Shown: positions 26,150 through 35,489 of the stretch, piece by piece
How the letters are laid out: each line of letters starts with the position of its first letter
How positions within the stretch are numbered: position 1 is the first letter of the stretch
Assembly (NCBI RefSeq): GCF_030145815.1
Contig: NZ_JAIXHL010000008.1
Span: 1 to 64,000, forward strand
From: Sphingomonas sp.
GTDB taxonomy: Bacteria > Pseudomonadota > Alphaproteobacteria > Sphingomonadales > Sphingomonadaceae
Length of the DNA: 64,000 nt
Direction: 5' to 3'
Position numbers and translations under genes: made by a program
Notes under the pieces: generated by a model
Databases searched by the model: none
Told to the model about the DNA's origin: nothing
Seen by the model: the letters and a program-made list of their open reading frames with translations, nothing else

Positions 26150-27013
26150 TTACCTACCGCGCAGACCGTCGAACACTTCGGCGAAGCCGGGCTGGTTATG
26201 GTGCGCGATGCCGCTGCGCGCGGCTTCGATCACCAAGGGCTGCGGGTGGCCGTGGAGCGAGGCGATGATGATCTGCTTGACCGTGTGATAGATCGCCGCA
26301 TCAGCGTCGATGATCTGCTTCAGCCGCCCGGCGAGCGGGCCGACCAGGCCATAGGCCAGCAGCACGCCAAGAAACGTGCCGACCAGCGCCGAGCCGATCA
26401 TCCCGCCCAGGATGTTGGGCGGCTTGTCGATCGATCCCATTGTCTTCACCACGCCCAGCACCGCCGCGACGATGCCCAAGGCGGGCAGTGCGTCGGCAAG
26501 ATTCTGGAGCGCATGCTGCGGCTCGGCGACCTCATGATGGTGGGTCTTGATCGCGTTATCCATCACCTCTTCGACCGCATGCACGTCGAGCGTGCCGGAC
26601 GAGACGACCACCAGCCGCAGCGTGTCCGCGATCAGGCTGGTCAGCGCGTGATCGGCGAGCAGCCGCGGATATTCGGCGAAGATCGCCGAGGATTTGGGAT
26701 CCTCGACATGCGGTTCCAGCGCGATCGGTCCGTCGATCCGCAACAGTTTCATCAGCTTGCTGACCAGGAAGATCGCGTCGAGATAATCCTGTTTCTTGTA
26801 TTTGGGGCCCTTGAGCACCTTCACGAATCCGCCGCCCAGCGCCTTCAGCTCGCGCCCCGAATTGCCGATGATCAGCGCGCCGACTGCAGCGCCGCCAATG
26901 ATCAGCATTTCGTGCGGGAGGGCGTGGAGCACGGGTTCGAGCGCGCCGCCGGTCAGCGCGAAGCCGCCGAACACCATCGCGATCAGGACGACGAAGCCGA
27001 TTGCTGGAAACAT
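26150..27013 (-). CDS. motA: Flagellar motor stator protein MotA
   Basis: MotA forms the ion channel of the stator together with MotB and contacts FliG. The 287-residue protein has the expected four hydrophobic helices (near 5-20, 30-50, 165-190 and 200-225). A large cytoplasmic loop between helices 2 and 3 carries charged residues. The late segment LPALGIVAAVLGVVKTMG is typical of the MotA/TolQ/ExbB superfamily. It lies 95 bases downstream of flgL, directly before motB. Confidence 0.95.
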   Translation of the reverse strand: MFPAIGFVVLIAMVFGGFALTGGALEPVLHALPHEMLIIGGAAVGALIIGNSGRELKALGGGFVKVLKGPKYKKQDYLDAIFLVSKLMKLLRIDGPIALEPHVEDPKSSAIFAEYPRLLADHALTSLIADTLRLVVVSSGTLDVHAVEEVMDNAIKTHHHEVAEPQHALQNLADALPALGIVAAVLGVVKTMGSIDKPPNILGGMIGSALVGTFLGVLLAYGLVGPLAGRLKQIIDADAAIYHTVKQIIIASLHGHPQPLVIEAARSGIAHHNQPGFAEVFDGLRGR

Positions 27014-27108
27014 GAGTGCGATCTTCCCCCGAAGTCACCGGAGCCGCCGGAACGGGCGGACTATTCAAACATGTCTAACGACCGATTCACCGCAAACTTG
27101 CGTGGAAA

Positions 27109-28017
27109 TCAGCGCAGATAATCGAACAACGACAGGCTGGTGAGCTTGGTGAAGCTCGCCTGCGTCGCCTGCAGGATGGTCAGCGTCTTCTGCAACTGGG
27201 CGATGGACTCCGCGGTGTCGGCGTCCTCGATGCCGGTCCGCGCCGCTTCGCGCGTGATCTCGGCCTCGCCCAGCCGTTCGGCCTCGAGGTCGAGGCGAAA
27301 GGCGCGTGCGCCAACCGAGGCGCGGGTGGTGCCGACATGGTCGAGGGCGGCGTCGAGGTCGCGCATCGCGGTCTCGACGCCGCCCGCCGCTCCGTCCGGC
27401 CCGAGAGCCGCGGCGAAGGCGGAAAGGATCTGGAACATGTCGGTGGCCCCGCTGGACCCCGTGATGCCGCCGAACGCACGCGCACCGCTGGTGGTTGCGG
27501 CGATCGATTCATTTTCGCCGATCGGGATCGCGGCAGGCTCGCCTCCGCCGGTCCAGGCAATGCTGCCATCGGCCTGGACGGTGAAGGCCGCGTCACCTGA
27601 CGTGCCGCCGAACAAAGGCTGGCCGCGCGTGTCGGTGCTGTTGGCGACGCCGATCAGGTCGGTAAGGATCGTTTCGATCTCGACCTTGATCGCCGCGCGG
27701 CCTTCGGCAGTCACCGTGTCGCTGTTCGCCTGGACCGCGAGCGTGCGCGCGCGCTGAAGCTGGGTCTCGACTTGATCGAGCGCCGTGTCGGTCGCGCCGA
27801 GCAGCGCCTGTGCGGACTTGATGTTGGCACCATAAGCGCTGTCGTCCGCCCCCGCGCGTTTGAGGCCCGACAGTTGCTGCCAGCCCGATGCGCTGTCCGA
27901 CGGGGCGAGGATCTTCTTGCCGGTCGCCACCTGCGTCTGCAGCCGGTCGGCCTGGCTGCTCAGGCTCGCCATCATCAGCGAGGGGCGATCATAGCTCTGG
28001 CTGGTCGTCACGCGCAT
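27109..28017 (-). CDS. flgL: Flagellar hook-filament junction protein FlgL
   Basis: FlgL (HAP3) joins the hook-side junction to the filament. The 302-residue product starts MRVTTSQSYDR and has the flagellin-like N-terminal helix LQTQVATGKKILAPSDSASG. The matching C-terminal helix IAQLQKTLTILQATQASFTKL follows after a variable middle. ATG 28017 is chosen over a GTG three codons upstream because family proteins begin MR-(I/V)-(S/T)-TS. It follows flgK with a 5-base gap. Confidence 0.92.
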   Translation of the reverse strand: MRVTTSQSYDRPSLMMASLSSQADRLQTQVATGKKILAPSDSASGWQQLSGLKRAGADDSAYGANIKSAQALLGATDTALDQVETQLQRARTLAVQANSDTVTAEGRAAIKVEIETILTDLIGVANSTDTRGQPLFGGTSGDAAFTVQADGSIAWTGGGEPAAIPIGENESIAATTSGARAFGGITGSSGATDMFQILSAFAAALGPDGAAGGVETAMRDLDAALDHVGTTRASVGARAFRLDLEAERLGEAEITREAARTGIEDADTAESIAQLQKTLTILQATQASFTKLTSLSLFDYLR

Positions 28018-28022
28018 GGGGA

Positions 28023-29354
28023 TCACCGGATGTCGAAGAGGGTCTGGAGCGTCTCGCGGGCGACCTGGATCACCCGGCTCGACGCCTGATAGGCCTGCTG
28101 GAAGCGGATCAGATCGACCGCCTCCTCGTCCACATTGACGCCGGTCACGGAATCGCGCGCCGCGACCGCGTTGCTGCGGATCGTCGACTGGACCTCGGCA
28201 ATGGCGCGACGGCCCGCGAGCGCGCTGGCATTGCCGGTGGTCAGCGTGGTGACCTGGCTTTCGAAGCCCTCGTCGCGGCGCAAGGTCGCGAGCGCGGTGA
28301 GGTTGCCATTGTCGCGCTCGCCCCCGCCCGGTGCCGCCGCAGCGATGCCGCGCGGATCGGTCAGGGCGAGGCGGAAGTCGCGCGCGCCGGTCGCTTCGAA
28401 CATCGGTTCGCCGGTCGCGCCATCGAGGTCCTCGCCGCCCGCCTGCACTGCGTTCACGCCGTCGGCGAAATCGGTGGCGAGCATGTCGAGCGCGGCCTTG
28501 GCATCGGCAAGGCGGGCCGCGCCTTCGGCAACCCCCGCCAATGCGCCGCCGCTCGGCGTCAGCGCCTGCGACCCTTCGATCCCATAGACGGCGAAGGACA
28601 CCGCGCCGTCGCTGCGCGCATAGGTGGCGATCGCCGCCTGGTCGCCCTGCACCAGCAATGGCCCGCCGCCCCCCGCGCGCACCGTGGCGCGGCCCGCAGC
28701 GTCAAAGCTGGCCGCAACGTCGGTCAGCGCCGCCATCGAATCGAGCAGCCGGTCGCGCTCATCGAGCAGCGCTGCCTGTGCGCTGCTGCCCTGTGCGGTG
28801 CGACCCAGCGACCCGTTGACCTTGGCGAGGCCGGCGGTGAGCGCGTTGAGATCGTTGACTGCGGCGTCGGCGGTGCCGTCGAGATCGGCGGCCGCGCCTT
28901 CGATCGCGCTGGCGGTCGCGGTGAAGCTGTGCGCCAGCGTGGCGGCGGCTTGCAGGAAGGTCGCACGCGGCGCGCTGGCCGAGGGATCGGCGGCGAGTGC
29001 GGTCGCGGCGTTGAAGAATGCGGTCATCCGCTCGTCGAGCTTGTTGCCGGTCAGCGCGCTCTCGATCCGGTCGAGCCACACGATCCCCGCCTCGCTCCGC
29101 GCCAGATCCGATCCGGCGGCGCGCACTTCGGCATTGCGCAGGTCGCTTCCGGTGCGGGTCACGCCGCTGACGGTGACGCCAAGGCCGTTCAGCGTTCGCC
29201 CCGATGCGTCGCCCGGTGCTGCCACCTCGCGCGTCGATGCGATGCGGCGCGAATAACCGGCGGTCCCGGCATTCGCGATATTCTCGGACGTCGTGGTCAG
29301 CGCGGTCTGGTAGGCGCGCACCCCGCTCGCGCCGATCGAGAGCATGTCGGTCAT
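28023..29354 (-). CDS. flgK: Flagellar hook-associated protein FlgK
   Basis: FlgK (HAP1) is the first junction protein on the hook. The 443-residue protein has the rod-type N-terminal motif SENIANAGTAGYSRR. The C-terminal heptad region NVDEEAVDLIRFQQAYQASSR is shared with hook and rod proteins. Ala-rich coiled segments lie between. The start overlaps the flgJ stop by four bases. Length is short compared with enteric FlgK (about 550) but usual for alphaproteobacteria. Confidence 0.95.
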   Translation of the reverse strand: MTDMLSIGASGVRAYQTALTTTSENIANAGTAGYSRRIASTREVAAPGDASGRTLNGLGVTVSGVTRTGSDLRNAEVRAAGSDLARSEAGIVWLDRIESALTGNKLDERMTAFFNAATALAADPSASAPRATFLQAAATLAHSFTATASAIEGAAADLDGTADAAVNDLNALTAGLAKVNGSLGRTAQGSSAQAALLDERDRLLDSMAALTDVAASFDAAGRATVRAGGGGPLLVQGDQAAIATYARSDGAVSFAVYGIEGSQALTPSGGALAGVAEGAARLADAKAALDMLATDFADGVNAVQAGGEDLDGATGEPMFEATGARDFRLALTDPRGIAAAAPGGGERDNGNLTALATLRRDEGFESQVTTLTTGNASALAGRRAIAEVQSTIRSNAVAARDSVTGVNVDEEAVDLIRFQQAYQASSRVIQVARETLQTLFDIR

Positions 29355-29701
29355 GGCGTGTTACCCTTGTCCCTATCCGCGACCGGGGTCTCGGTGACGC
29401 TGCCCGCCTTCGCCAGGAATTCGGTCATCGCCTTGCCGATCCCCATCGGCGTGTGCGCGGCCATATTCTCGGCCAGCTTCTGGTCCTGCATGTCGCGGAA
29501 CTGGTCGAGCGCCTGGCTTTCGAACAGGCTGTCGGCCAGCTTCGCCTTGCGCATCGACGACAGCATCATCTTGGTGAAGATCGCCTCGAACTTCTCGCCC
29601 GCCGCATCCAGGTTGTCGCGCGTGCCAAGGCGCGCGGTATCCGTGGATACGCTGCCGGTCAGCTTGAGCGATACGGGGGCGGGGGCGCGAAGGTCGGTCA
29701 C
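29351..29701 (-). CDS. flgJ: FlgJ-type rod-binding protein (rod domain only)
   Basis: At 116 residues this corresponds only to the N-terminal rod-binding half of enteric FlgJ, with the conserved KFEAIFTKMMLSSMRKA and the FRDMQDQKLAENMA segments. The muramidase half is absent. A separate transglycosylase gene at 38842 probably provides that activity, as in several alphaproteobacteria. Start and stop overlap flgI and flgK, fixing it within the operon. Confidence 0.92.
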   Translation of the reverse strand: MTDLRAPAPVSLKLTGSVSTDTARLGTRDNLDAAGEKFEAIFTKMMLSSMRKAKLADSLFESQALDQFRDMQDQKLAENMAAHTPMGIGKAMTEFLAKAGSVTETPVADRDKGNTP

Positions 29702-30792
29702 AGGACGATCAGCTCCGCCTTGAGCGCGCCGGCCTGCTTCAACGCTTCGAGGATCGCGACCAGATCGGCCGGCGATGCGCCGATCGCGTTCACGGCCTTG
29801 ACCACATCGGCCAGCTTGGGACCCGGATCCATCAGGAACATCGGCCGCTTCTCCTCCTCGACGCCGACGCCGCTCTGCTGCTCGACCCGGGTCTCACCCT
29901 GGCTGAACGGCAGCGGCTGAACGACCCGCTGGGATTCATCAATACGAACGGTAAGTTTACCATGGGTTACCGCGGCGGGGCTGACACGGACGGCCGAGTT
30001 GATGACCACGGTGCCGGTGCGCGCGTTAACGATTACCTTGGCCGCGGCCTCGGCCGCATCGACGGTGAGATTCTCGATCTCGCTCATGATCTGCGCGCGG
30101 ACATCGGCCCCCTGCGGCGCGGTGACGGCGACCGATACCGCGTCGATCGCGCGGGCAGTGCCGAAGCCGTAGCGGCCGTTGATCGCATCGGCGACGCGCT
30201 GTGCCGTGGTGAAGTCTGCGCGGGCGAGGTTGTAGGTCAGCGTCGGCGCGGTGGCGAAGCCGGTTTCGACCGCACGCTCGACCGTCGCACCCTCAGGGAT
30301 GCGGCCCGATGACGGGATGTTGACGACGATCTTCGACCCGTCTGCACCCTCTGCACCCAGACCGCCGACGGCAAGGTTGCCCTGCGCCATCGCATAGATC
30401 TGACCATCGGCACCCATCATTGGGGTCAGCACCAGCGTGCCGCCGCGCAGACTCTTCGCCTTGCCCATCGACGACACCGTAATGTCGAGCTTCTGCCCCG
30501 GTTTGGCAAAGGCGGGCAGCTCGGCGGTGACCAGCACCACGGCGGCATTCTTGAGCGCCGGGTTGACGCCGGGCGGCAGCGCCAGCCCGAAGCGGGCGGT
30601 GACGCCCTTCATCGACTGGACGGTATATTCCAGATTGTCGTCACCCGTGCCGGGCAGACCGACGACGATGCCGTATCCGGTCAGCTGGTTGGTGCGGATG
30701 CCCTGAAAATTGCCGAGATCCTTGATCCGCTCGGCCGCGACGGGCTGGGCGAGGATCAGGGTGGCGAGCAGAGCGAGGAGAAAGCGGATCAT
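29698..30792 (-). CDS. flgI: Flagellar P-ring protein FlgI
   Basis: FlgI builds the periplasmic P-ring around the rod. ATG 30792 gives a normal signal peptide (MIRFLLALLATLILAQPVAA, then ERIKDL) and is preceded by a GAGGA site. The mature part shows the family motifs NQLTGYGIVVGLPGTGDD and the C-terminal DVVKAVNAIGASPADLVAIL. Length is 364 residues, as expected. It lies 11 bases after flgH. Confidence 0.96.
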   Translation of the reverse strand: MIRFLLALLATLILAQPVAAERIKDLGNFQGIRTNQLTGYGIVVGLPGTGDDNLEYTVQSMKGVTARFGLALPPGVNPALKNAAVVLVTAELPAFAKPGQKLDITVSSMGKAKSLRGGTLVLTPMMGADGQIYAMAQGNLAVGGLGAEGADGSKIVVNIPSSGRIPEGATVERAVETGFATAPTLTYNLARADFTTAQRVADAINGRYGFGTARAIDAVSVAVTAPQGADVRAQIMSEIENLTVDAAEAAAKVIVNARTGTVVINSAVRVSPAAVTHGKLTVRIDESQRVVQPLPFSQGETRVEQQSGVGVEEEKRPMFLMDPGPKLADVVKAVNAIGASPADLVAILEALKQAGALKAELIVL

Positions 30793-30803
30793 CGATGCTA
30801 TCC

Positions 30804-31481
30804 TCAGAACGGGCTGATGGCCTGGAAGAAGCGGCTGAACCACCCCTGCCGGGCGGCGCGGGCGACATCGCCCTTGCCGGTATAGGCGATGCGGGCATCG
30901 GCGACGCGGGTCGACGCGATACGGTTGTTCGCATCGATATCAGTGGGGCGGATGATCCCCTTGATCTGCACGAACTCGTCGCCGCGGTTGAGCGTCACGC
31001 GCTTCTGACCCTGCACCAGCATCGTGCCGTTGGGCAGCACGGCGGCGACGGTCACACTGATCTCGCCCGACAGCGCGTTGGACTGATCGGCCGCGCCGGC
31101 TCCCTTGAAGCCGCGCTTGCCGCTGATGCTGGCGTCGCTCTGACTGAACAGGCTCAGCGCACCGGTGGTCGGGGGGGTCAGCGAAAAGCCGCCGCCGCTG
31201 TCGAGATCGGTGCTCGCCGATTTGGACGCGCTGGTACGTTCGACCAGCACGATCGTCACCGGATCGCCGACGCGGCGCGCGCGCGTGCCTTCGTGGAGCG
31301 CGGCATAGCCCTCGCTCACCTGAAAGATCGATCCATTGGCGGCGGGCGGCGCCGGCGCCGGCGTTGGCAGGGTGACGGTGAAATCCTCTGGCGGCTGCTT
31401 CTTGCCGAACAGCTTCGCGTCGACCGGCTGTGCGGCGAACGCGCAGGCGGTGAGGGCGGCGAGGGCGGATAATGTGCGCAT
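30804..31481 (-). CDS. flgH: Flagellar L-ring protein FlgH
   Basis: FlgH is the outer-membrane L-ring lipoprotein. The 225-residue product has a short signal ending in the lipobox LTAC (Cys13). Beyond it are the family motifs ARRVGDPVTIVLVERTSASK, NGTMLVQGQKRVTLN and IKGIIRPTDIDANNRIAS. The C-terminal WFSRFFQAISPF matches the usual end. The signal hydrophobic core is unusually short, so lipidation is likely but not certain. Confidence 0.95.
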   Translation of the reverse strand: MRTLSALAALTACAFAAQPVDAKLFGKKQPPEDFTVTLPTPAPAPPAANGSIFQVSEGYAALHEGTRARRVGDPVTIVLVERTSASKSASTDLDSGGGFSLTPPTTGALSLFSQSDASISGKRGFKGAGAADQSNALSGEISVTVAAVLPNGTMLVQGQKRVTLNRGDEFVQIKGIIRPTDIDANNRIASTRVADARIAYTGKGDVARAARQGWFSRFFQAISPF

Positions 31482-31491
31482 GATCTGGCCC

Positions 31492-32280
31492 TCAGACGTT
31501 CTGGTTGATGTACTGGAGCATCTCGTCGCTCGCCGAGATCATCTTGGAATTGACCTCGTACGCACGCTGGGTCTCGATCATGTCGACCAGTTCCTCGACG
31601 ACATTGACGTTCGACCCTTCGAGCATGCCCTGACGGATGTTGCCGCGCCCGTCCTGCCCGGCGATGCCGAGATTGACCGCGCCGCTCGCCGCGGTTTCGA
31701 CGAGGTAGTTGTCGCCGATCGCCTGCAGTCCCGCGCTGTTGGGGAAGGCGGCGATCTGGATCTGGCCGACCTGGCTTGCCTCGGTCTGGCCCGCGATGGT
31801 TGCACTGACCGTCCCGTCGCTGCCGACGGTGATCGACGTCGCACCTTCGGGAATCGTGATGCCGGGCATCACCTGATAGCCCTCGCTCGTCACCAGCATG
31901 CCTTCGGGCGAGCGCGCGAAGTTGCCGGCACGGGTATAGCCGAGCTGGCCGCCGGGCATCTGCACCTGGAAATAGCCATTGCCGTCGAGCGCCATGTCGA
32001 GCGCGTTGCCCGTGGTCTGCATCGCGCCTTGGGTGTCGATCCGCGCCGTCCCCTGAATGCGCACGCCGGTGCCGAGATTGGTGCCGGTGGCATAGCGGGT
32101 CTCGGCGGTGCTCGCCGCGCCGGGCGCAGTGACGACCTGATAGGCAAGCGCCTCGAAGCTCGCCCGGTCGCGCTTGTACCCGGTGGTGTTCACGTTCGCG
32201 AGGTTGTTCGAGATCACCCGCATGCGCATGTCCTGGGCATCAAGCCCAGTGCGCGCGATGTGCATTGCTGCGGAACCCAT
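31492..32280 (-). CDS. flgG: Flagellar distal rod protein FlgG
   Basis: FlgG polymerises into the distal rod. The 262-residue protein shows the N-terminal LDAQDMRMRVISNNLANVNT rod signature, the central GNGYFQVQMPGG segment and the C-terminal LVDMIETQRAYEVNSKMI motif. Both ends are of standard length. It lies between flgF and flgH with short gaps. Confidence 0.96.
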   Translation of the reverse strand: MGSAAMHIARTGLDAQDMRMRVISNNLANVNTTGYKRDRASFEALAYQVVTAPGAASTAETRYATGTNLGTGVRIQGTARIDTQGAMQTTGNALDMALDGNGYFQVQMPGGQLGYTRAGNFARSPEGMLVTSEGYQVMPGITIPEGATSITVGSDGTVSATIAGQTEASQVGQIQIAAFPNSAGLQAIGDNYLVETAASGAVNLGIAGQDGRGNIRQGMLEGSNVNVVEELVDMIETQRAYEVNSKMISASDEMLQYINQNV

Positions 32281-32304
32281 GGGTCTATTCCTTCCTGAAA
32301 TTTC

Positions 32305-33048
32305 TTAGCTGACGCGCATGAGCGAGGCGGAGCTCTCGTCCATCGACTTGGCGTCGCGGAGCAGGTTTGCCTGCACCTCGTAGCTGCGCTGGTTCTCGAT
32401 CATGTCGACCAGCGCCTGGGTGAGATTGACGTTCGATCCTTCGAGCGCGCCGGTCATCACCGTCGCGTCCAGATCCTGCGGCAGCGCGCCGCCGCCACGG
32501 ACGTGGAGCAGATTGTCCAGCCCCTTGACGGTGGTGCTACCCTTGTCGCTGACCAGCTTGATCTGATCGATGGTCTGCGGCGGCTGCGTCGGATCGGCGC
32601 CCGGCGGAACGATCGACAGCGTGCCGTCGGCGGCGATCATGATCTTGTCGTGCGGCGGCACGGTGATGGGGCCCCCCGACCCCATCACCGGGAAACCGTC
32701 GCCGGTTTCCAAGACGCCACTCGGCGCAACGCGCAAATCGCCGCGCCGTGTGTAAGCTTCGCTGCCATCGGTCGCCTGCACCGCGAGCCAGCCTTCGCCG
32801 GTGATCGCGATGTCCAGCCCGCGGCCGGTCTGGGTGATCGCACCCGCGCGCCGGTCCATATCGACCACCGTCTCGACGCTGGGCTGGCGGCTGTCATGGC
32901 CGTCGCCCTGCACCAGCAGGCGCTCGAAATTGATGCGGTCGGCGCGGTAGCCGATGGTCGAGGCGTTCGCGATGTTGTTCGCGATCGTCGCCTGCGCCTG
33001 CATCTGACCCTTGAGGCCGGACAGGGCGGTGTAGACGAGTCTATCCAT
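32305..33048 (-). CDS. flgF: Flagellar proximal rod protein FlgF
   Basis: FlgF is a proximal rod subunit. The 247-residue product begins MDRLVYTALSGLKGQMQAQ, the typical FlgF start, with ANNIANASTIGYRAD. It ends with the shared LVDMIENQRSYEVQANLL segment and SLMRVS. Similar length and end motifs to FlgG are expected in this family. The order FlgE-FlgF-FlgG separates the two. Confidence 0.94.
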   Translation of the reverse strand: MDRLVYTALSGLKGQMQAQATIANNIANASTIGYRADRINFERLLVQGDGHDSRQPSVETVVDMDRRAGAITQTGRGLDIAITGEGWLAVQATDGSEAYTRRGDLRVAPSGVLETGDGFPVMGSGGPITVPPHDKIMIAADGTLSIVPPGADPTQPPQTIDQIKLVSDKGSTTVKGLDNLLHVRGGGALPQDLDATVMTGALEGSNVNLTQALVDMIENQRSYEVQANLLRDAKSMDESSASLMRVS

Positions 33049-33074
33049 CGCGAATGCCTCCTAAATCGCTGAAA

Positions 33075-34364
33075 TCAGCTGCGGATGTTGAAAATGGTCT
33101 GCGAGATCTGGCTGGCGGTATCGAGCGCCTTGGCGTTCGCCTGGAAATTGCGCTGCGCCGCGATCAGACCGACCAGTTCCTCGGTAATATCGACGTTCGA
33201 GCGTTCGACCGCGCCCGACATCAGCCCGCCAAAGCCGTTGACCCCCGGCTCACCGAGCCGCGGTTCGCCCGACAGGCCGGTCGCGGCCCAGGTCGAATTG
33301 CCGAGCTGACGCAGTCCCGAGGGGTTGGAGAAGTTGGCGAGCGCCATCTTGCCCAGCGCCAGGCTGTCGCCGTTGGAGAAGCTGGCGCGGACGATGCCGT
33401 CTTCACCCACCGTCACGCCGTCGAGCTGGCCGACTGCCTTGCCGTCCTGGCTGCGGCCATCGATGCTGAACGGCGCCCCGAGCTGGGTCGTCGCGCTGCC
33501 GAAATCGAGCGCGATGCTCTGCTCGGTGGTGCTCGACCCGACCGTGAACGGCGCGAACTGGGTCGGTGCGGTCGGGCTGGTCAGCGCGCCGCTCGAGTCA
33601 AAGGTCAGCGTGACCGGCTGCGGGTTGGCAGCATCGGTACCCAGCTGGCGGTCGCCGACGAAGCTGTAGACCGACCAAGTGCTCGGCGTATCGGTCGTCT
33701 CGCGCACGAAATAATTGGTCATGGTCAGCGGATTGCCGCTGGCGTCATAGATCGTGGTCTGGGTCGAGTTGTTGTAGGTGCCCGGATCGAAGCGGTCGAA
33801 CGCATAGGGCGTGTCCTCGCTGAACCGCGATGCTTCCGACGGGACCGCCGAATAGGCCGACAGGTTCAGCGACAGCGCGACATTCTCGGTCGCTTCCGGA
33901 ACGCCGCTGGTCTGCGGCAGGCGCAGGTTCACGGTCGAGCCCAGGCCGGTCGCGACGACCGCACCCGATCCGTCAACCGGATAGACCTGAAGATAGGCGC
34001 CCTGCGAATCGGTGACGTAGCGGTCGCTGTCGACCAGGAAGCTGCCGTTGCGGGTGAAATTGACCCCGGCTGCGTCGAGGCTCGGCTTGACCGCGAAAAA
34101 GCCGTCGCCGGCGATCGCGATGTCTAGGCTCGATGCCGATTGCTGCATCCCGCCCTGGCCGAATTGCTGGCGGATCGCCTTCACCACGGTGCCCGACCCG
34201 ATCATCTGATTGGGGTTCAATGACACGCTCGATGCGATCACGTCGGCAAACTCGGTCCGGCTCTTCTTGAAGCCGTTGGTCGAGACGTTCGACAGGTTGT
34301 GCGAAATGGTCGACATGTCGGTCTGCGCCGCCTGAAGACCCGAGAGCGAGGTGTAGAAGGACAT
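33075..34364 (-). CDS. flgE: Flagellar hook protein FlgE
   Basis: FlgE forms the hook. The 429-residue protein has the N-terminal MSFYTSLSGLQAAQTDM and NLSNVSTNGFKKS motifs, a variable middle (domains D1 and D2) and the C-terminal ELVGLIAAQRNFQANAKAL motif. Its hook length is presumably set with FliK (53268). It follows flgD, the hook cap, in the usual order. Confidence 0.96.
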   Translation of the reverse strand: MSFYTSLSGLQAAQTDMSTISHNLSNVSTNGFKKSRTEFADVIASSVSLNPNQMIGSGTVVKAIRQQFGQGGMQQSASSLDIAIAGDGFFAVKPSLDAAGVNFTRNGSFLVDSDRYVTDSQGAYLQVYPVDGSGAVVATGLGSTVNLRLPQTSGVPEATENVALSLNLSAYSAVPSEASRFSEDTPYAFDRFDPGTYNNSTQTTIYDASGNPLTMTNYFVRETTDTPSTWSVYSFVGDRQLGTDAANPQPVTLTFDSSGALTSPTAPTQFAPFTVGSSTTEQSIALDFGSATTQLGAPFSIDGRSQDGKAVGQLDGVTVGEDGIVRASFSNGDSLALGKMALANFSNPSGLRQLGNSTWAATGLSGEPRLGEPGVNGFGGLMSGAVERSNVDITEELVGLIAAQRNFQANAKALDTASQISQTIFNIRS

Positions 34365-34386
34365 CGAAATTGGCTCCTGTTTGGAC

Positions 34387-35073
34387 TCAGCCGATCTGGC
34401 GGACGGCGGTGGTGGACACCTGGCCGATGCCAGGCAGGGTAAGGACCGGGTTGCCGTCGCTGCCCATCGCGACCGCAGTCACGGGGGCCCAGACGAGCGG
34501 TTGTGCGGAAACGGCAGCGCCATTGGCGTCGCGCGCGGCAACGCGGATGGTGAAGGGGCCATCGCCGGCGGGTTCGCCGGTGTCGGTGGTGCCATCCCAT
34601 TCGAATTCGGTGCGACCCGCCGGCGCCGCGCCGAGCGAGACGCTCTTGAGGATTTCGCCGTTCGGCCCCTCGATCACGACATTGACCTCCGCCGCAGCGG
34701 AGCCGAGCTCGATCATCCCGCCGAGCGACCCATCGGTGCGCGGATAGGCGACATTGCCTTCGGTCAGCACCGTCCGGCCGACCCAGGACACCAGATCGGT
34801 GGTCGAGGTGGCGTTGAGCTTGGCAGCGATCGCCTGCAGCGTCGTGTTCATCTCGCTGATCCCGGCCAGCGACGAGAATTGCGCCATCTGCGCCACCATC
34901 TGGGTGTTGTCGACCGGCTCGAACGGGTCCTGATTCTTCATCTGCGCGGTCATCAGCATCAGGAAGTCGGACTGGTCCATCGCTGACGAACCCAGCGAAT
35001 TGGTATCCGCCTGCGTCGTCGTGCCGGTGCGGCCGATGCCGAGATTGCTCAGCGTCGTGTCAAAAGCGGTCAT
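34387..35073 (-). CDS. flgD: Hook assembly cap protein FlgD
   Basis: FlgD is the scaffold that caps the growing hook. The 228-residue product has the conserved DFLMLMTAQMKNQDPFEPVD region and QMAQFSSLAGISEMN. A beta-rich C-terminal half contains VSLGAAPAGRTEFEWDG. Its start overlaps the flgC stop by one base. Confidence 0.95.
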   Translation of the reverse strand: MTAFDTTLSNLGIGRTGTTTQADTNSLGSSAMDQSDFLMLMTAQMKNQDPFEPVDNTQMVAQMAQFSSLAGISEMNTTLQAIAAKLNATSTTDLVSWVGRTVLTEGNVAYPRTDGSLGGMIELGSAAAEVNVVIEGPNGEILKSVSLGAAPAGRTEFEWDGTTDTGEPAGDGPFTIRVAARDANGAAVSAQPLVWAPVTAVAMGSDGNPVLTLPGIGQVSTTAVRQIG

Positions 35074-35486
35074 CAGCTGCGTCCCAGGTTGAGCGTCTGG
35101 GTGATCAGCGTCTTGGCCGTCTGCATCACTTCGACATTGTTCTGATAGGTGCGGGCGGTCTCCATCATGTCGACCAGCTCGCGCGTCTCATCGACCGCAC
35201 TTTCCCAGACATTGCCTTCGGCATCGGCCATTGGGTTGCCGGGGTCGTAGCGCTTGGTCGGCGCCTCGCCCGCGACGACGACATTCTCGACATCGACGGT
35301 CGCCATGCCGCTCGCGGCATCGAATGCGGTGCGAAACACCGGCTTCATCGAGCGATAGGCCTCGCCCGGGCTGGACGCGACCTGGCCGACATTGGCGAGG
35401 TTGGAGGCGGTGGTGTTCATCCGCACGAGCTGCGCCGACATGGCGCGGCCCGCGACTTGGAAGATGGAAAGCGGCTGGTCGGACAT
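35073..35486 (-). CDS. flgC: Flagellar proximal rod protein FlgC
   Basis: FlgC is a proximal rod subunit of 137 residues here. It shows MSAQLVRMNTTASNLANVGQ near the start and the C-terminal ELVDMMETARTYQNNVEVM and TLITQTLNLGR segments, both typical. It starts 3 bases after the flgB stop. Confidence 0.96.
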   Translation of the reverse strand: MSDQPLSIFQVAGRAMSAQLVRMNTTASNLANVGQVASSPGEAYRSMKPVFRTAFDAASGMATVDVENVVVAGEAPTKRYDPGNPMADAEGNVWESAVDETRELVDMMETARTYQNNVEVMQTAKTLITQTLNLGRS

Positions 35487-35489
35487 GGG

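Noticed and set aside
27085..27105. TTCCACGCAAGTTTGC on the minus strand before motA as a sigma-54 promoter
   Set aside because: The invariant GG of the -24 box is CC, so it is unlikely to function despite a good -12 box and spacing.
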